Source of the DNA: Clostridia bacterium
Lineage (GTDB): Bacteria > Bacillota > Clostridia > Oscillospirales > Acutalibacteraceae
Assembly: GCA_017421045.1 (NCBI GenBank)
Contig: JAFQMC010000023.1
Coordinates: 1 to 64,000 of the forward strand
Direction of reading: 5' to 3'
DNA: 64,000 nucleotides
Under the pieces are notes generated by a model, which saw only the letters and a program-made list of their open reading frames with translations, did no database searches and had not been told where the DNA came from. Below, piece after piece: positions 1 to 7,202 of this stretch (within the stretch, counting starts at the first letter, position 1; each line of letters starts with the position of its first letter). The translations under genes and the position numbers were made by a program.

Positions 1-1
1 A

Positions 2-109
2 TTAACTGTTCACAACAGAAAGTACAACAACTTTCCTATGCGTCCTCTTAATTGGAAAGCTCCTTCTGATTATATCAAGGCTTTTCTTTCTACCGGAGAG
101 GTTTTCTAA
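2..109 (+). CDS. C-terminal end of a probable DDE transposase/integrase (partial)
   Basis: A reading frame open from the window edge ends in TAA at 107-109 and gives about 35 residues. They include NNFPMRPLNWKAP, which resembles the extreme C-terminus of IS-type integrase-core transposases, where an N-N-x-P-x-R-x-L-x-W-K-(S/T/A)-P pattern is common. The catalytic DDE residues would lie upstream of the window, so neither the family nor integrity can be judged. It sits just before the tRNA-Gln repeat region and may mark the end of an insertion sequence. The call rests on a short motif only. Confidence 0.4.
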   Translation, partial: LTVHNRKYNNFPMRPLNWKAPSDYIKAFLSTGEVF

Positions 110-216
110 TTTTGTAACACATCATTGACAAACCTACAATTGTTTATCTGCAAACATTGAAATGCATAGCTTTACGCAGAATTTTAACAATTATCTGTGA
201 TAACGAGAGTGCTACT

Positions 217-494
217 TTAACGCTTCTCACCCTCGTGAGTGTAGAACCCCTAATTTATATAAAACAACAAGGACCCCCAAAAGGGGCCCTTATTGTTTGG
301 CTGGGATGGCGGGGTGATGCCCCTTTGGGTCATCCATCCTTGTGGCGTAGCCACTGCGGACTTCGAAGCTAAAAACAGTCCACCGGACTGTTTTCTTAAC
401 GCTTCTCACCCTCTCAGGGTTCGAACCCCTAATTTATATATAACAACAAGGACCCCCAAAAAGGGGCCCTTATTGTTTGGCTGGGCTGGCGGGG
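217..494 (-). repeat. Tandem ~180-bp repeat at the 3' end of tRNA-Gln
   Basis: Two near-identical segments lie about 180 bp apart, at 217-314 and 396-494. Each holds, on the minus strand, the last bases of tRNA-Gln, its terminator hairpin, an AT-rich stretch and then GAGGGTGAGAAGCGTTAA. The copy next to the tRNA continues into a core at about 366-408 with the perfect hairpin AAAACAGTCC-GGT-GGACTGTTTT. The same core recurs beside tRNA-Gly. The distal copy keeps only the tRNA 3' end (about 298-314) and diverges after GCGTTAA. No real gene is seen between 110 and 477. Confidence 0.75.
441..470 (-). terminator. Intrinsic terminator of tRNA-Gln
   Basis: On the minus strand AGGGCCCC-TTTTT-GGGGGTCCT forms an 8-bp stem followed by TTGTTGTTA, immediately after the tRNA. 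A second copy lies at about 261-290 inside the upstream repeat. Confidence 0.7.
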
Positions 495-552
495 TTCGAA
501 CCCACGAGTGACGGAGTCAAAGTCCGTTGCCTTACCGCTTGGCTACAGCCCA
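478..552 (-). tRNA. tRNA-Gln (anticodon TTG), CCA encoded
   Basis: The cloverleaf can be drawn fully. The acceptor stem is TGGGCTG/CAGCCCA with discriminator G and an encoded CCA. The anticodon stem is ACGGA/TCCGT around loop CTTTGAC, giving TTG, and the T arm is GTGGG-TTCGAAC-CCCGC. The gene reads leftward and ends in a terminator hairpin that is part of a duplicated repeat. Confidence 0.95.
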
Positions 553-675
553 ATATTGAATTGAGATTCTTCACTTAGAAAGAAGAATTTCAGCCGCTGA
601 GTGAAATCACGGACAGCTTATATATTTTACCACGTCGGATATAAAAATGCAACCAAAATATTATCTCTTACACAT

Positions 676-710
676 AAAAACAGCCGAAGAATCAAAGATT
701 CCTCGGCTGA
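676..710 (-). terminator. Terminator of the dockerin gene at 728
   Basis: On the minus strand CAGCCGAGGAATC-TTT-GATTCTTCGGCTG is a nearly perfect long hairpin followed by TTTTTATG. It lies 18 bases past the stop codon. Confidence 0.85.
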
Positions 711-727
711 AATTATGCTATGTTGAA

Positions 728-1822
728 TTAGCCAACAATTGCTTCAGGAGTTGTCTCCCACATCTCTGCGCCTGCATAAACAGTGAAGATGATGTCGTTG
801 CCGTAAGTAGCTGTATCGATTGTGATATTAGCTGTCTGGAGAATGGGCTCCCAAACATCAACTGCTGAACCCTTGAAGAGACCAGTTGTGATGTTGCTGT
901 TGATTGTGAGTGTCCAGATGTCAGGATCGTCCTCGAGCTGAGTCATAACTGTGTACTGTGCGAATGAGCTGTCGCTCCACTGATAGAAAGCAACATAATC
1001 CCACTGTGTAACAGAGTTATCGAAGTAGATTGTAACCTCAGAAATCTCAGCGATCTCGTCGTTCCATACGCCTGTGTCACCGTCTGTCTGGAAAGTAGTA
1101 GCCTCGCCACGGTCTGCAGCTGCCCAAGAGTTCCAAACGTTGCCGGTATCAGGATCACATCTGTCGAAACGGATGTTTACAACTGTCTCGGGAACCTCTG
1201 CTGTCCAGGAGTTCTCACCGTCGAATGTTGTCTCGTATGCTGTCTCTGTGTCAGTATCTACGAGAAGAACATATGCGCCAGCGTCTGCTACCCAACCTGT
1301 CTTAGCTGTGTAGAAAGTTAAAACAACTTTCTCTACAACGACGGGCTCATCAGGTGTAACAACGGGCTCATCAGGTGTAACAACGGGCTCATCAGGTGTA
1401 ACAACGGGCTCGTCAGGTGTAACAACGGGCTTGTCCTCGGGAAGGAAGTCGTCAGCTGTTACCAGTGTGCCGATCTTCTCGTTAGCGGGAAGAAGAGCTA
1501 CCCACTTCTGAATCTCAGTTGCGTCCTTGATGTTTACGTCGCCGTCAAGGTTTGCATCAGCAAGAACTGCGCCAACCTCGTCGAGTGCTACGAGCAGAGC
1601 AAGATCCTTCTGGATTGCTGTTGCATCACGTACGTCAACCTTACCGTCTACATTAGCGTCACCAAGGAAACCAATGTACTCGTCTGTTGTTGCTTCGTCG
1701 GAAGTTGCAACGATGAAATCGTCAGTAGCTGTTGTGTCTGCAGATGCTGTGATTGCAAACATAGAAACTGCCATAACAAGAACCATCAGGATTGCAACAA
1801 TTTTACCGAACTGTTTTGTCAT
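728..1822 (-). CDS. Secreted protein with N-terminal type I dockerin and CBM-like modules
   Basis: This is a 364-residue exported protein. A signal peptide occupies residues 1-28, with a hydrophobic core and an ASA|DT cleavage site. A complete dockerin at about 52-112 has two calcium loops, DANVDGKVDVRD and DANLDGDVNIKD. A Val-Thr-Pro-Asp-Glu-Pro linker with four 7-residue repeats follows (about 132-162). Two beta-rich aromatic regions (about 165-255 and 262-350) resemble starch-binding modules without a firm family match. The ATG at 1822 was chosen because AGGAG lies 8 bases upstream; an in-frame TTG at 1840 overlaps that site. No catalytic domain is seen, so a substrate-binding, dockerin-anchored role is inferred. 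It is monocistronic, with its own promoter and terminator. Confidence 0.85.
   Translation of the reverse strand: MTKQFGKIVAILMVLVMAVSMFAITASADTTATDDFIVATSDEATTDEYIGFLGDANVDGKVDVRDATAIQKDLALLVALDEVGAVLADANLDGDVNIKDATEIQKWVALLPANEKIGTLVTADDFLPEDKPVVTPDEPVVTPDEPVVTPDEPVVTPDEPVVVEKVVLTFYTAKTGWVADAGAYVLLVDTDTETAYETTFDGENSWTAEVPETVVNIRFDRCDPDTGNVWNSWAAADRGEATTFQTDGDTGVWNDEIAEISEVTIYFDNSVTQWDYVAFYQWSDSSFAQYTVMTQLEDDPDIWTLTINSNITTGLFKGSAVDVWEPILQTANITIDTATYGNDIIFTVYAGAEMWETTPEAIVG
1340..1430 (-). repeat. 21-bp coding repeats (VTPDEPV linker)
   Basis: At least four copies of a 21-bp unit, differing by one base in one copy, encode the Pro/Asp/Glu linker. Near identity at DNA level suggests recent expansion by slippage and likely length variation between strains. 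Confidence 0.8.
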
Positions 1823-1868
1823 GTAATCATCTCCTAACAAAATTTACAGAATTTTTCTGTTCCTTTGA

Positions 1869-1898
1869 ATTATATAACAAATCCATCTATAATGTCAA
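1869..1898 (-). promoter_or_regulatory. Sigma-A-type promoter of the dockerin gene
   Basis: On the minus strand TTGACA (1893-1898) and TATAAT (1869-1874) are both consensus, separated by 18 bases and about 50 bases ahead of the start codon. Confidence 0.8.
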
Positions 1899-1958
1899 GG
1901 AAATGATGGCACTTTTTTGTAATATGTATTAACAAAATTTAACTATTTCCCTGTAATC

Positions 1959-1986
1959 TTGCTTTTTTGCACGGATGTGATATAAT
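1959..1986 (+). promoter_or_regulatory. Promoter of the SecB-like gene
   Basis: TTGCTT (1959-1964), a 16-base spacer and TATAAT (1981-1986) lie 37 bases ahead of the ATG. This promoter diverges from the dockerin gene promoter. Confidence 0.65.
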
Positions 1987-2022
1987 TACTATACTAAGTA
2001 GTAACTGAAAGGAGTTGTTGAT

Positions 2023-2424
2023 ATGGCTTGCTGTCAGCTGAAAGCGTATACAGTTTCGGACGTATCCTTCATCAACAGACTGGACCCCAACGTCCAGATT
2101 AAAATCGGAAATAAATTTTCATATAATGTAAAATATCCCAACGACGGCTCTGCAGGAGTTTGCAGAGGTGAACTTGAGGTTGAGGTTGGCGACACCTCCC
2201 CCGACTCCAAGCTTAACATCAAAGTGACTCTGGTGGGTATTTTCGCATATGACCATAATGCTAAGCGCGAGCTGATACACACAGAAAGCTTCAAGGTAAT
2301 GTATCCGTACGCAAGAGCCATGATAACCACTGTCACGGCAAATGCAGGAATCAAGCCTATAATTATCCCCAATGTAGACATAGATTCACAGAATATCTAT
2401 CGCATCGACGGAAACCCCCAATAA
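2023..2424 (+). CDS. SecB-like chaperone family protein
   Basis: This is a 133-residue protein with no signal peptide or membrane segment. Its C-terminal half contains YPYARAMITTVTANAG followed by KPIIIPNVDI. That fits the SecB fold, in which a (F/Y)PYAR helix is followed by a Pro-rich hydrophobic strand near the C-terminus (compare E. coli LFPYARECI...). SecB homotetramers hold unfolded proteins for export or, in SecB-like relatives, chaperone a toxin-antitoxin pair. The start is supported by AAAGGAG at 2008-2014. It stands alone between divergent and tRNA genes, and no toxin or antitoxin partner is visible. The family call is fairly good; the role is unknown. Confidence 0.7.
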   Translation: MACCQLKAYTVSDVSFINRLDPNVQIKIGNKFSYNVKYPNDGSAGVCRGELEVEVGDTSPDSKLNIKVTLVGIFAYDHNAKRELIHTESFKVMYPYARAMITTVTANAGIKPIIIPNVDIDSQNIYRIDGNPQ

Positions 2425-2442
2425 TTTTTTCTCAGTTTTCAA

Positions 2443-2472
2443 TTGACAAAGCAACGGTAGTTGTGCTATACT
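2443..2472 (+). promoter_or_regulatory. Promoter of tRNA-Gly
   Basis: TTGACA (2443-2448), an 18-base spacer and TATACT (2467-2472) lie 18 bases ahead of the mature tRNA 5' end. Confidence 0.75.
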
Positions 2473-2490
2473 ATCTATCGTTGCGAATAC

Positions 2491-2564
2491 GCGGATGTAG
2501 TTTAGTGGTAGAACTTCAGCCTTCCAAGCTGATCGTGTGGGTTCGATTCCCATCATCCGCTCCA
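2491..2564 (+). tRNA. tRNA-Gly (anticodon TCC), CCA encoded
   Basis: The acceptor stem is GCGGATG/CATCCGC with discriminator T and an encoded CCA. The anticodon stem is TCAGC/GCTGA around loop CTTCCAA, giving TCC. The T arm is GTGGG-TTCGATT-CCCAT. Its last 14 bases are repeated twice downstream within 183-bp tandem units. Confidence 0.95.
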
Positions 2565-3014
2565 AAACAAACAGGCACTCTTATGAGTGCCTGTTTTTGT
2601 TTTGGCGATGGGAATCGAAAGAGCGTTAAGAAAACAGTCCGGTGGACTGTTTTTAGCTCGTCGCGCTGATAATGCTTTTCTTACTATGCACACCCCATCA
2701 TACGATATCAAGACTACCTGCTGATGAAAGACACATCATCCGCTCCAAAACAAACAGGCACTTTTATGAGTGCCTGTTTTTGTTTTGGTGATGGGAATCG
2801 AAAGAGCGTTAAGAAAACAGTCCGGTGGACTGTTTTTAGCTCGTCGCGCTGATGATACTTTTCTTACTATGCACACCCCATCATACGATATCAAGACTAC
2901 CTGCTGATGAAAGACACATCATCCGCTCCATGGAAAGACAGCACTCTTTTGGATTATGTTCTTAAATTGTGCGAAATAATGATGATGGGAATCGAAAGAG
3001 CGTTAAGAAAACAA
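2551..3014 (+). repeat. Tandem 183-bp units seeded by the tRNA-Gly 3' end
   Basis: Unit 1 (2551-2733) and unit 2 (2734-2916) differ at only about five positions. A third copy begins at 2917 but breaks off after about 14 bases, and a further core fragment lies at 2981-3014. Each unit contains, in order, the tRNA 3' end with CCA, a terminator hairpin, an inverted copy of the tRNA T arm (GATGGGAATCGAA), and the core GAGCGTTAAGAAAACAGTCC followed by GGTGGACTGTTTTTAGCT. A unique stretch follows before the next tRNA end. The core matches the tRNA-Gln repeat at about 366-408. No convincing gene lies in 2565-3127; frames read across the core are repeat artefacts. Confidence 0.9.
2570..2597 (+). terminator. 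Intrinsic terminator of tRNA-Gly
   Basis: AACAGGCACTC-TTAT-GAGTGCCTGTTTTT forms a perfect stem with a U-tract, 5 bases after CCA. It is repeated in unit 2 with one base change. Confidence 0.9.
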
Positions 3015-3127
3015 TTTTCATCTAAATTAAGCTGACATTATTTGACAACTGACTATTAAAACTTTATAATTTTACTCAAACTGATAATTCTATAAGTATA
3101 TGGACTGTAATGATTGAGAGTGAAATT

Positions 3128-4786
3128 ATGATTGAATTCAAGCCTGTTTCTATAAAAGACAGAGATTTATACGAAAAATATCATATGGCAGAAACGGAGC
3201 ACGGATGCGACCACACATTTACTAACCTCGTTATGTGGGGACAGCAGAACATTTCGCTTCTCAGTGAGGGCATTGCATTGTTTTCTCATTATATGGGACA
3301 AACATTCTATCCTTTTCCCCTGGGTGAAAACAAAGGCGAAATCATCAGAGAAATAATCCTTGATGCCAGGGAGCGGAATATTCCCTGCGTTTTCACTGAT
3401 GTTGCCGAAGCTGACAAGAAGCTACTGAATGAACTCTTTCCGCAAAAATTCAGATTCACAACCAATGCAGATACCTACGATTACGTGTATGATATTAATG
3501 ATCTTGCGGATCTCGGCGGCAGAAAGTATCATGCAAAGCGTAATCATCTCCACCGATTCGCTGAGGAGTATCCTGCTCACAGGTTCGAAATGATTTCTGA
3601 AAACAATATCGAAGATGTCAGAAAAATGCTGCAGCGATGGTATGAGGAAAAGCTCTCGGATAGCCCTGACAGTGACTTCGCAGAAGAGCAGAAAGCTATA
3701 AATACTGCTCTTGACCATTTCGAGGAACTGGGACTTGAGGGCATTATGCTCCTGAATAATAATGACATACTGGCGTTTTCTATGGGAAGCAGAATGTCCC
3801 CTGATACCTTCGACATCCACTTTGAAAAAGCCTTGGCTGATGTAAACGGCGGATACGCCGCTATTAACCGAGGACTCGCACGGCACATCAGGGATAAATA
3901 TCCCGACGTTAAGTTTTTAAACCGCGAGGATGACATGGGAATCGAGGGTCTGCGCAAGGCAAAGCAAAGTTACAGACCTCATCATATGGTAAAGAAATAT
4001 CGGGCATATTTGTGCGACGATACAGAAATAATACAAAACCCCGAGGATGAAAGCCTAGATGGAATGAGAGCACTTTGGAAAGAAGCCTTCGGAGACTCCG
4101 ATGAATTTCTCGACACTTTTTTCTCAACCGCCTACAGCAAAAAGAGAAGCAGATGTATCACCATTGACGGAGATGTAGCTGCGGCACTTTACTTCTTCGA
4201 CTGTGAATACAGAGAAAAAAGATTTGCGTATATCTACGCTGTGGCAACATCCAAGATACACCGCGGAAAAGGTCTTTGCCACAAGCTGATGGAGGACACC
4301 CACACTTATCTTGCCGAGAAAGGATATGACGGAGCATTACTGGTGCCTGCTGAAAAGGAGCTGTTTGACCTATATAAAAACATGGGTTATGAGATTTGCA
4401 GTTATGTGGATGAATTCACTTGTGACAAAGCGGATGACGCAATCGAAGTAAAAGAGATTTCGAAAGAAGAATACGCCAAGCTCCGCAAATGTTTCCTGCC
4501 TGAAAACGGAGTGATTCAGGAGAAGGAAAGTATGGACTTTCTGGCAGAGCAAGGGAGATTCTACACAGGCGAAGGATTCCTTCTTTGCGCAAGCAACGAT
4601 GAAGAGAGTTTCAGAGGAATTGAGCTTCTGGGAAACAAGGATACTGCATCGGGAATTTTGCATACGCTTGGTGCTGACAAGGGAGTTTTCAGGACTGTCG
4701 GCGGAGAAAAAGCTTTTGCTATGTACAAGCCGCTCACAGAGGATGTCTCCATACCGTCGGTATATTTCGGACTGGCATTTGACTAA
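3128..4786 (+). CDS. DUF2156 (LPG-synthase C-like) and GNAT acetyltransferase fusion
   Basis: This protein has about 552 residues from the ATG at 3128. Another in-frame ATG at 3110 would add six residues, and neither start has a strong ribosome site. Residues 1-290 match the DUF2156 type, related to the catalytic domain of phosphatidylglycerol lysyltransferase, with GGRKYHAKRNHLHRF and a GNAT-like fold. Residues about 300-440 form a second GNAT domain, with an acetyl-CoA loop in HRGKGLCHKLM. No transmembrane region is present, so it is probably cytosolic and may use aminoacyl-tRNA or acyl-CoA donors. The substrate is not known. It is a single gene ending in a bidirectional terminator. Confidence 0.75.
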   Translation: MIEFKPVSIKDRDLYEKYHMAETEHGCDHTFTNLVMWGQQNISLLSEGIALFSHYMGQTFYPFPLGENKGEIIREIILDARERNIPCVFTDVAEADKKLLNELFPQKFRFTTNADTYDYVYDINDLADLGGRKYHAKRNHLHRFAEEYPAHRFEMISENNIEDVRKMLQRWYEEKLSDSPDSDFAEEQKAINTALDHFEELGLEGIMLLNNNDILAFSMGSRMSPDTFDIHFEKALADVNGGYAAINRGLARHIRDKYPDVKFLNREDDMGIEGLRKAKQSYRPHHMVKKYRAYLCDDTEIIQNPEDESLDGMRALWKEAFGDSDEFLDTFFSTAYSKKRSRCITIDGDVAAALYFFDCEYREKRFAYIYAVATSKIHRGKGLCHKLMEDTHTYLAEKGYDGALLVPAEKELFDLYKNMGYEICSYVDEFTCDKADDAIEVKEISKEEYAKLRKCFLPENGVIQEKESMDFLAEQGRFYTGEGFLLCASNDEESFRGIELLGNKDTASGILHTLGADKGVFRTVGGEKAFAMYKPLTEDVSIPSVYFGLAFD

Positions 4787-4805
4787 ACAGAACAAGAAAA
4801 TAACA

Positions 4806-4845
4806 AGCAGAGTTGAGTGCATTAAAGCCTCGACTCTGCTTTTTA
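4806..4845. terminator. Bidirectional terminator between converging genes
   Basis: AGCAGAGTTGAG and CTCGACTCTGCT pair with one G-U, with TTTT on the plus side. It separates the DUF2156 gene from the converging dockerin peptidase gene. Confidence 0.75.
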
Positions 4846-4858
4846 TCAGTATTTTAAA

Positions 4859-7150
4859 TTACCATTCCAGCACTTTATATTTGCCGTCAGATGTTGTGTC
4901 GGCAGGATAATACTTCTTTTCACCGCCGGGATATGCAACATCCACGGTCTGGGTACTACCGTTTGTAAAAATCACATATTCTGCGCTCTGCGGAATTTCT
5001 ATGCGATACACAGACTCACCATAGGTGTTTTTATCATAGTAAGTCATCATAACACCGGGCCAAGGAGTCATAGACGTGTTGCTGTCTGACCAGTAATAAC
5101 AGTACAGATTACCGCTCCAATTACGAGAATTTGTAAAATACACCACGTTTTCGGGCTTAGGCTCGGTGTTCTCCTGAGTTATGGGTTCTGTCTCCGTAAC
5201 CGGCTGTGTAGAAATTGTAGATTCAGTAACATCGGGAGGGGTTGTTGGATCCTTGAGAATATCGGGAGAAGGAACGGGGATGATCTCTATAAGTTTCTCC
5301 TGTCCTGTGTCGCCGTAGTTGCTGAGGAATGCTATATATTTCTGGATACAGGTCGCATCCTTGACGTTGACGTTGGAGTCAGCATCGCAATCGGAGAGTT
5401 TCAGGTTGATTTCTTGAGTCAATGCACCGACATACTTCTGGATAAGGGTTGCATCTGTAACGGAAACACTTCCGTTTGAGTTGCTGTCGCCGATGATACC
5501 ATAGAGAAAATCTGTTGCATAGAAGTTTTCTCTTTCCGATGCGATATAATAATTTCCGTTGTTGTCATCCACCATCCCGCTTTCGTCGGAGAAATAGACG
5601 TACATGGGGGCGTCAGTTTCTGTCTCTACAGTAAATGAATGGGTAAAACCTGAGAAGGTACTATCAGGCACCATGGGCACTCTGATCCATTGCTCATCGC
5701 CACATCTATAATTTATATATGGACTATCAAATCCGCGGTAACGAACCGTCACCTTTGGATTATATTCCTCAATATGGGGATAATTTACAGTCTTTGAATT
5801 GCCGTCAAGTTTAAAGGGAAAAGAATACTCGGCATTGCAGACTCTTCCTGTGGATTCATCTACAATCTCTGCACTCTTCACAAAAAACACCTTTCCGTCT
5901 GATTTTGTATCCTCAAACTTTATACTCCACATATACTCGTGGAGATTCTCGGAGGTGAGTCCGGGGACTACATTACTGAGGGCATAAACCATGGTTCCGT
6001 CATTTGTGTTGGTAGTGCCATCATAAGAAAAGGTACTGCTTTGCATACCGTGGTCACGCTTCGGACCAATTTCAAAGGTATATTCTTCGCCGTCTTTTGT
6101 GGCGGTGGCATACATTTTGCACTGACCTCGGTCGGAGGTGTTGAGGGTATATCTGAGATAAATGTCGGTATCGCTGTTGTAGGGTAAAATCTCAATCCGA
6201 GAAACATCGTTGAATACCTTCAGCCGTTTTGAATCGGTTATTCCGCCTGATACGCAGGAGGACTTGTTCAGCGCATCGTAGGCAATCCACATGAATCCCT
6301 TGTTGTGTAGGTCTTCTCCCCAGGAATTGGCAATCTTGAAAGCTCCCATTTCTCCCGGGTCGATGTCTCCGTTATCGTTGATATCGGTCCAGATGTTGTC
6401 GTTGTAGCCAACGAGGGTGATTCTGTGTCTGCCGGAGTTACCGTTCTGACAATCGACGACGTATTCATTCAGATATATATCATTCTCGGGGGCATCCTGA
6501 TGCTGTTTTATCCGGACTACTTTCCAATCATAGGCATATGTAGTAACCGCAAGGACTTCTCCCTGAGAAAGCAGAGTTTTGATATTCTGCAAATCCGGAT
6601 CATCGGGTGATGTTATAGGGGTAGTGCTGTCCCCCACATCCTTGAAAATTGTGTAGTCGCTGATTCTGTATTTCATTGCTGTTTTCCAAATTTCCTCATA
6701 GGGATACCAGTTCTGGTCATCCTCTTCCGAGAAAATCGCATCGCTCATTCTCAGGCAACCTATCTCCTTCATAATGTCGTAGACATCATCTTCCCATGTG
6801 CCCGAGCTTCTGCCGCCGTTGGCAAAATTATATAGCCAGTAGGGCGAAAAAGTGTTCTCGGGAGTAGTCTCTACGTCCATGGCGCGGTTCATCATATATG
6901 TGAACTGGTAGTATCCCTGTGCCCAACACACACAGGCTCCTTGATTTCCCTGATTCTCTATCTTTGGGAAATACTTACTGCGGCTGTTGTCAACGCTTTG
7001 AGGAAGCTGTGCATCCTGAGAAAGTGCGGCAGGTGTTTCACCTGATTCATCAAAAAAAACAGCTGCACTCGGAGTCATTGAAAGGTAGGATGACAGAATC
7101 ATCACCAATGTTACCATAAAAGAACATAACTTAATAAAACGTCTTCTCAT
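4859..7150 (-). CDS. Secreted papain-like (C1) cysteine peptidase with dockerin and CBM26-like module
   Basis: This is a 763-residue protein. The N-terminal signal peptide covers about 1-30. A C1 peptidase domain follows at about 50-300, with the catalytic Cys in NQGACVCWA (Cys75), His in GRHRITLVGY (about 242) and Asn in IANSWG (about 275). Beta-sandwich regions occupy 310-540. A two-loop dockerin lies at about 550-610, then a Thr/Pro/Glu linker, then a CBM26/starch-binding-like module at 667-763 with NWSGNLYCYYW and WPGVMM. The ATG at 7150 is preceded by AAAGG; an upstream in-frame TTG at 7168 is less likely. The triad looks intact. The dockerin implies anchoring to a cohesin-bearing scaffold, and the last module suggests starch targeting. 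Its proteolytic target is unknown. Confidence 0.88.
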   Translation of the reverse strand: MRRRFIKLCSFMVTLVMILSSYLSMTPSAAVFFDESGETPAALSQDAQLPQSVDNSRSKYFPKIENQGNQGACVCWAQGYYQFTYMMNRAMDVETTPENTFSPYWLYNFANGGRSSGTWEDDVYDIMKEIGCLRMSDAIFSEEDDQNWYPYEEIWKTAMKYRISDYTIFKDVGDSTTPITSPDDPDLQNIKTLLSQGEVLAVTTYAYDWKVVRIKQHQDAPENDIYLNEYVVDCQNGNSGRHRITLVGYNDNIWTDINDNGDIDPGEMGAFKIANSWGEDLHNKGFMWIAYDALNKSSCVSGGITDSKRLKVFNDVSRIEILPYNSDTDIYLRYTLNTSDRGQCKMYATATKDGEEYTFEIGPKRDHGMQSSTFSYDGTTNTNDGTMVYALSNVVPGLTSENLHEYMWSIKFEDTKSDGKVFFVKSAEIVDESTGRVCNAEYSFPFKLDGNSKTVNYPHIEEYNPKVTVRYRGFDSPYINYRCGDEQWIRVPMVPDSTFSGFTHSFTVETETDAPMYVYFSDESGMVDDNNGNYYIASERENFYATDFLYGIIGDSNSNGSVSVTDATLIQKYVGALTQEINLKLSDCDADSNVNVKDATCIQKYIAFLSNYGDTGQEKLIEIIPVPSPDILKDPTTPPDVTESTISTQPVTETEPITQENTEPKPENVVYFTNSRNWSGNLYCYYWSDSNTSMTPWPGVMMTYYDKNTYGESVYRIEIPQSAEYVIFTNGSTQTVDVAYPGGEKKYYPADTTSDGKYKVLEW

Positions 7151-7202
7151 ACTATCGCCTTTCAACAAGCCGAATGCAGCTTATACTCTATTAATTTTTA
7201 TA

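Noticed and set aside
157..511. Short plus-strand open frames over the tRNA-Gln repeat, including sequence such as NSPPDCFLNAS
   Set aside because: They run across the repeat core, terminator and tRNA, and have no ribosome site. The peptide is the translation of the hairpin core and is a repeat artefact.
2463..2669. Plus-strand open frame through tRNA-Gly into the repeat
   Set aside because: It covers the whole tRNA gene and the repeat core; tRNA evidence is decisive.
2551..2930. Possible CRISPR array
   Set aside because: The units are 183 bp and almost identical throughout, with no short repeat and variable spacer alternation and no cas genes.
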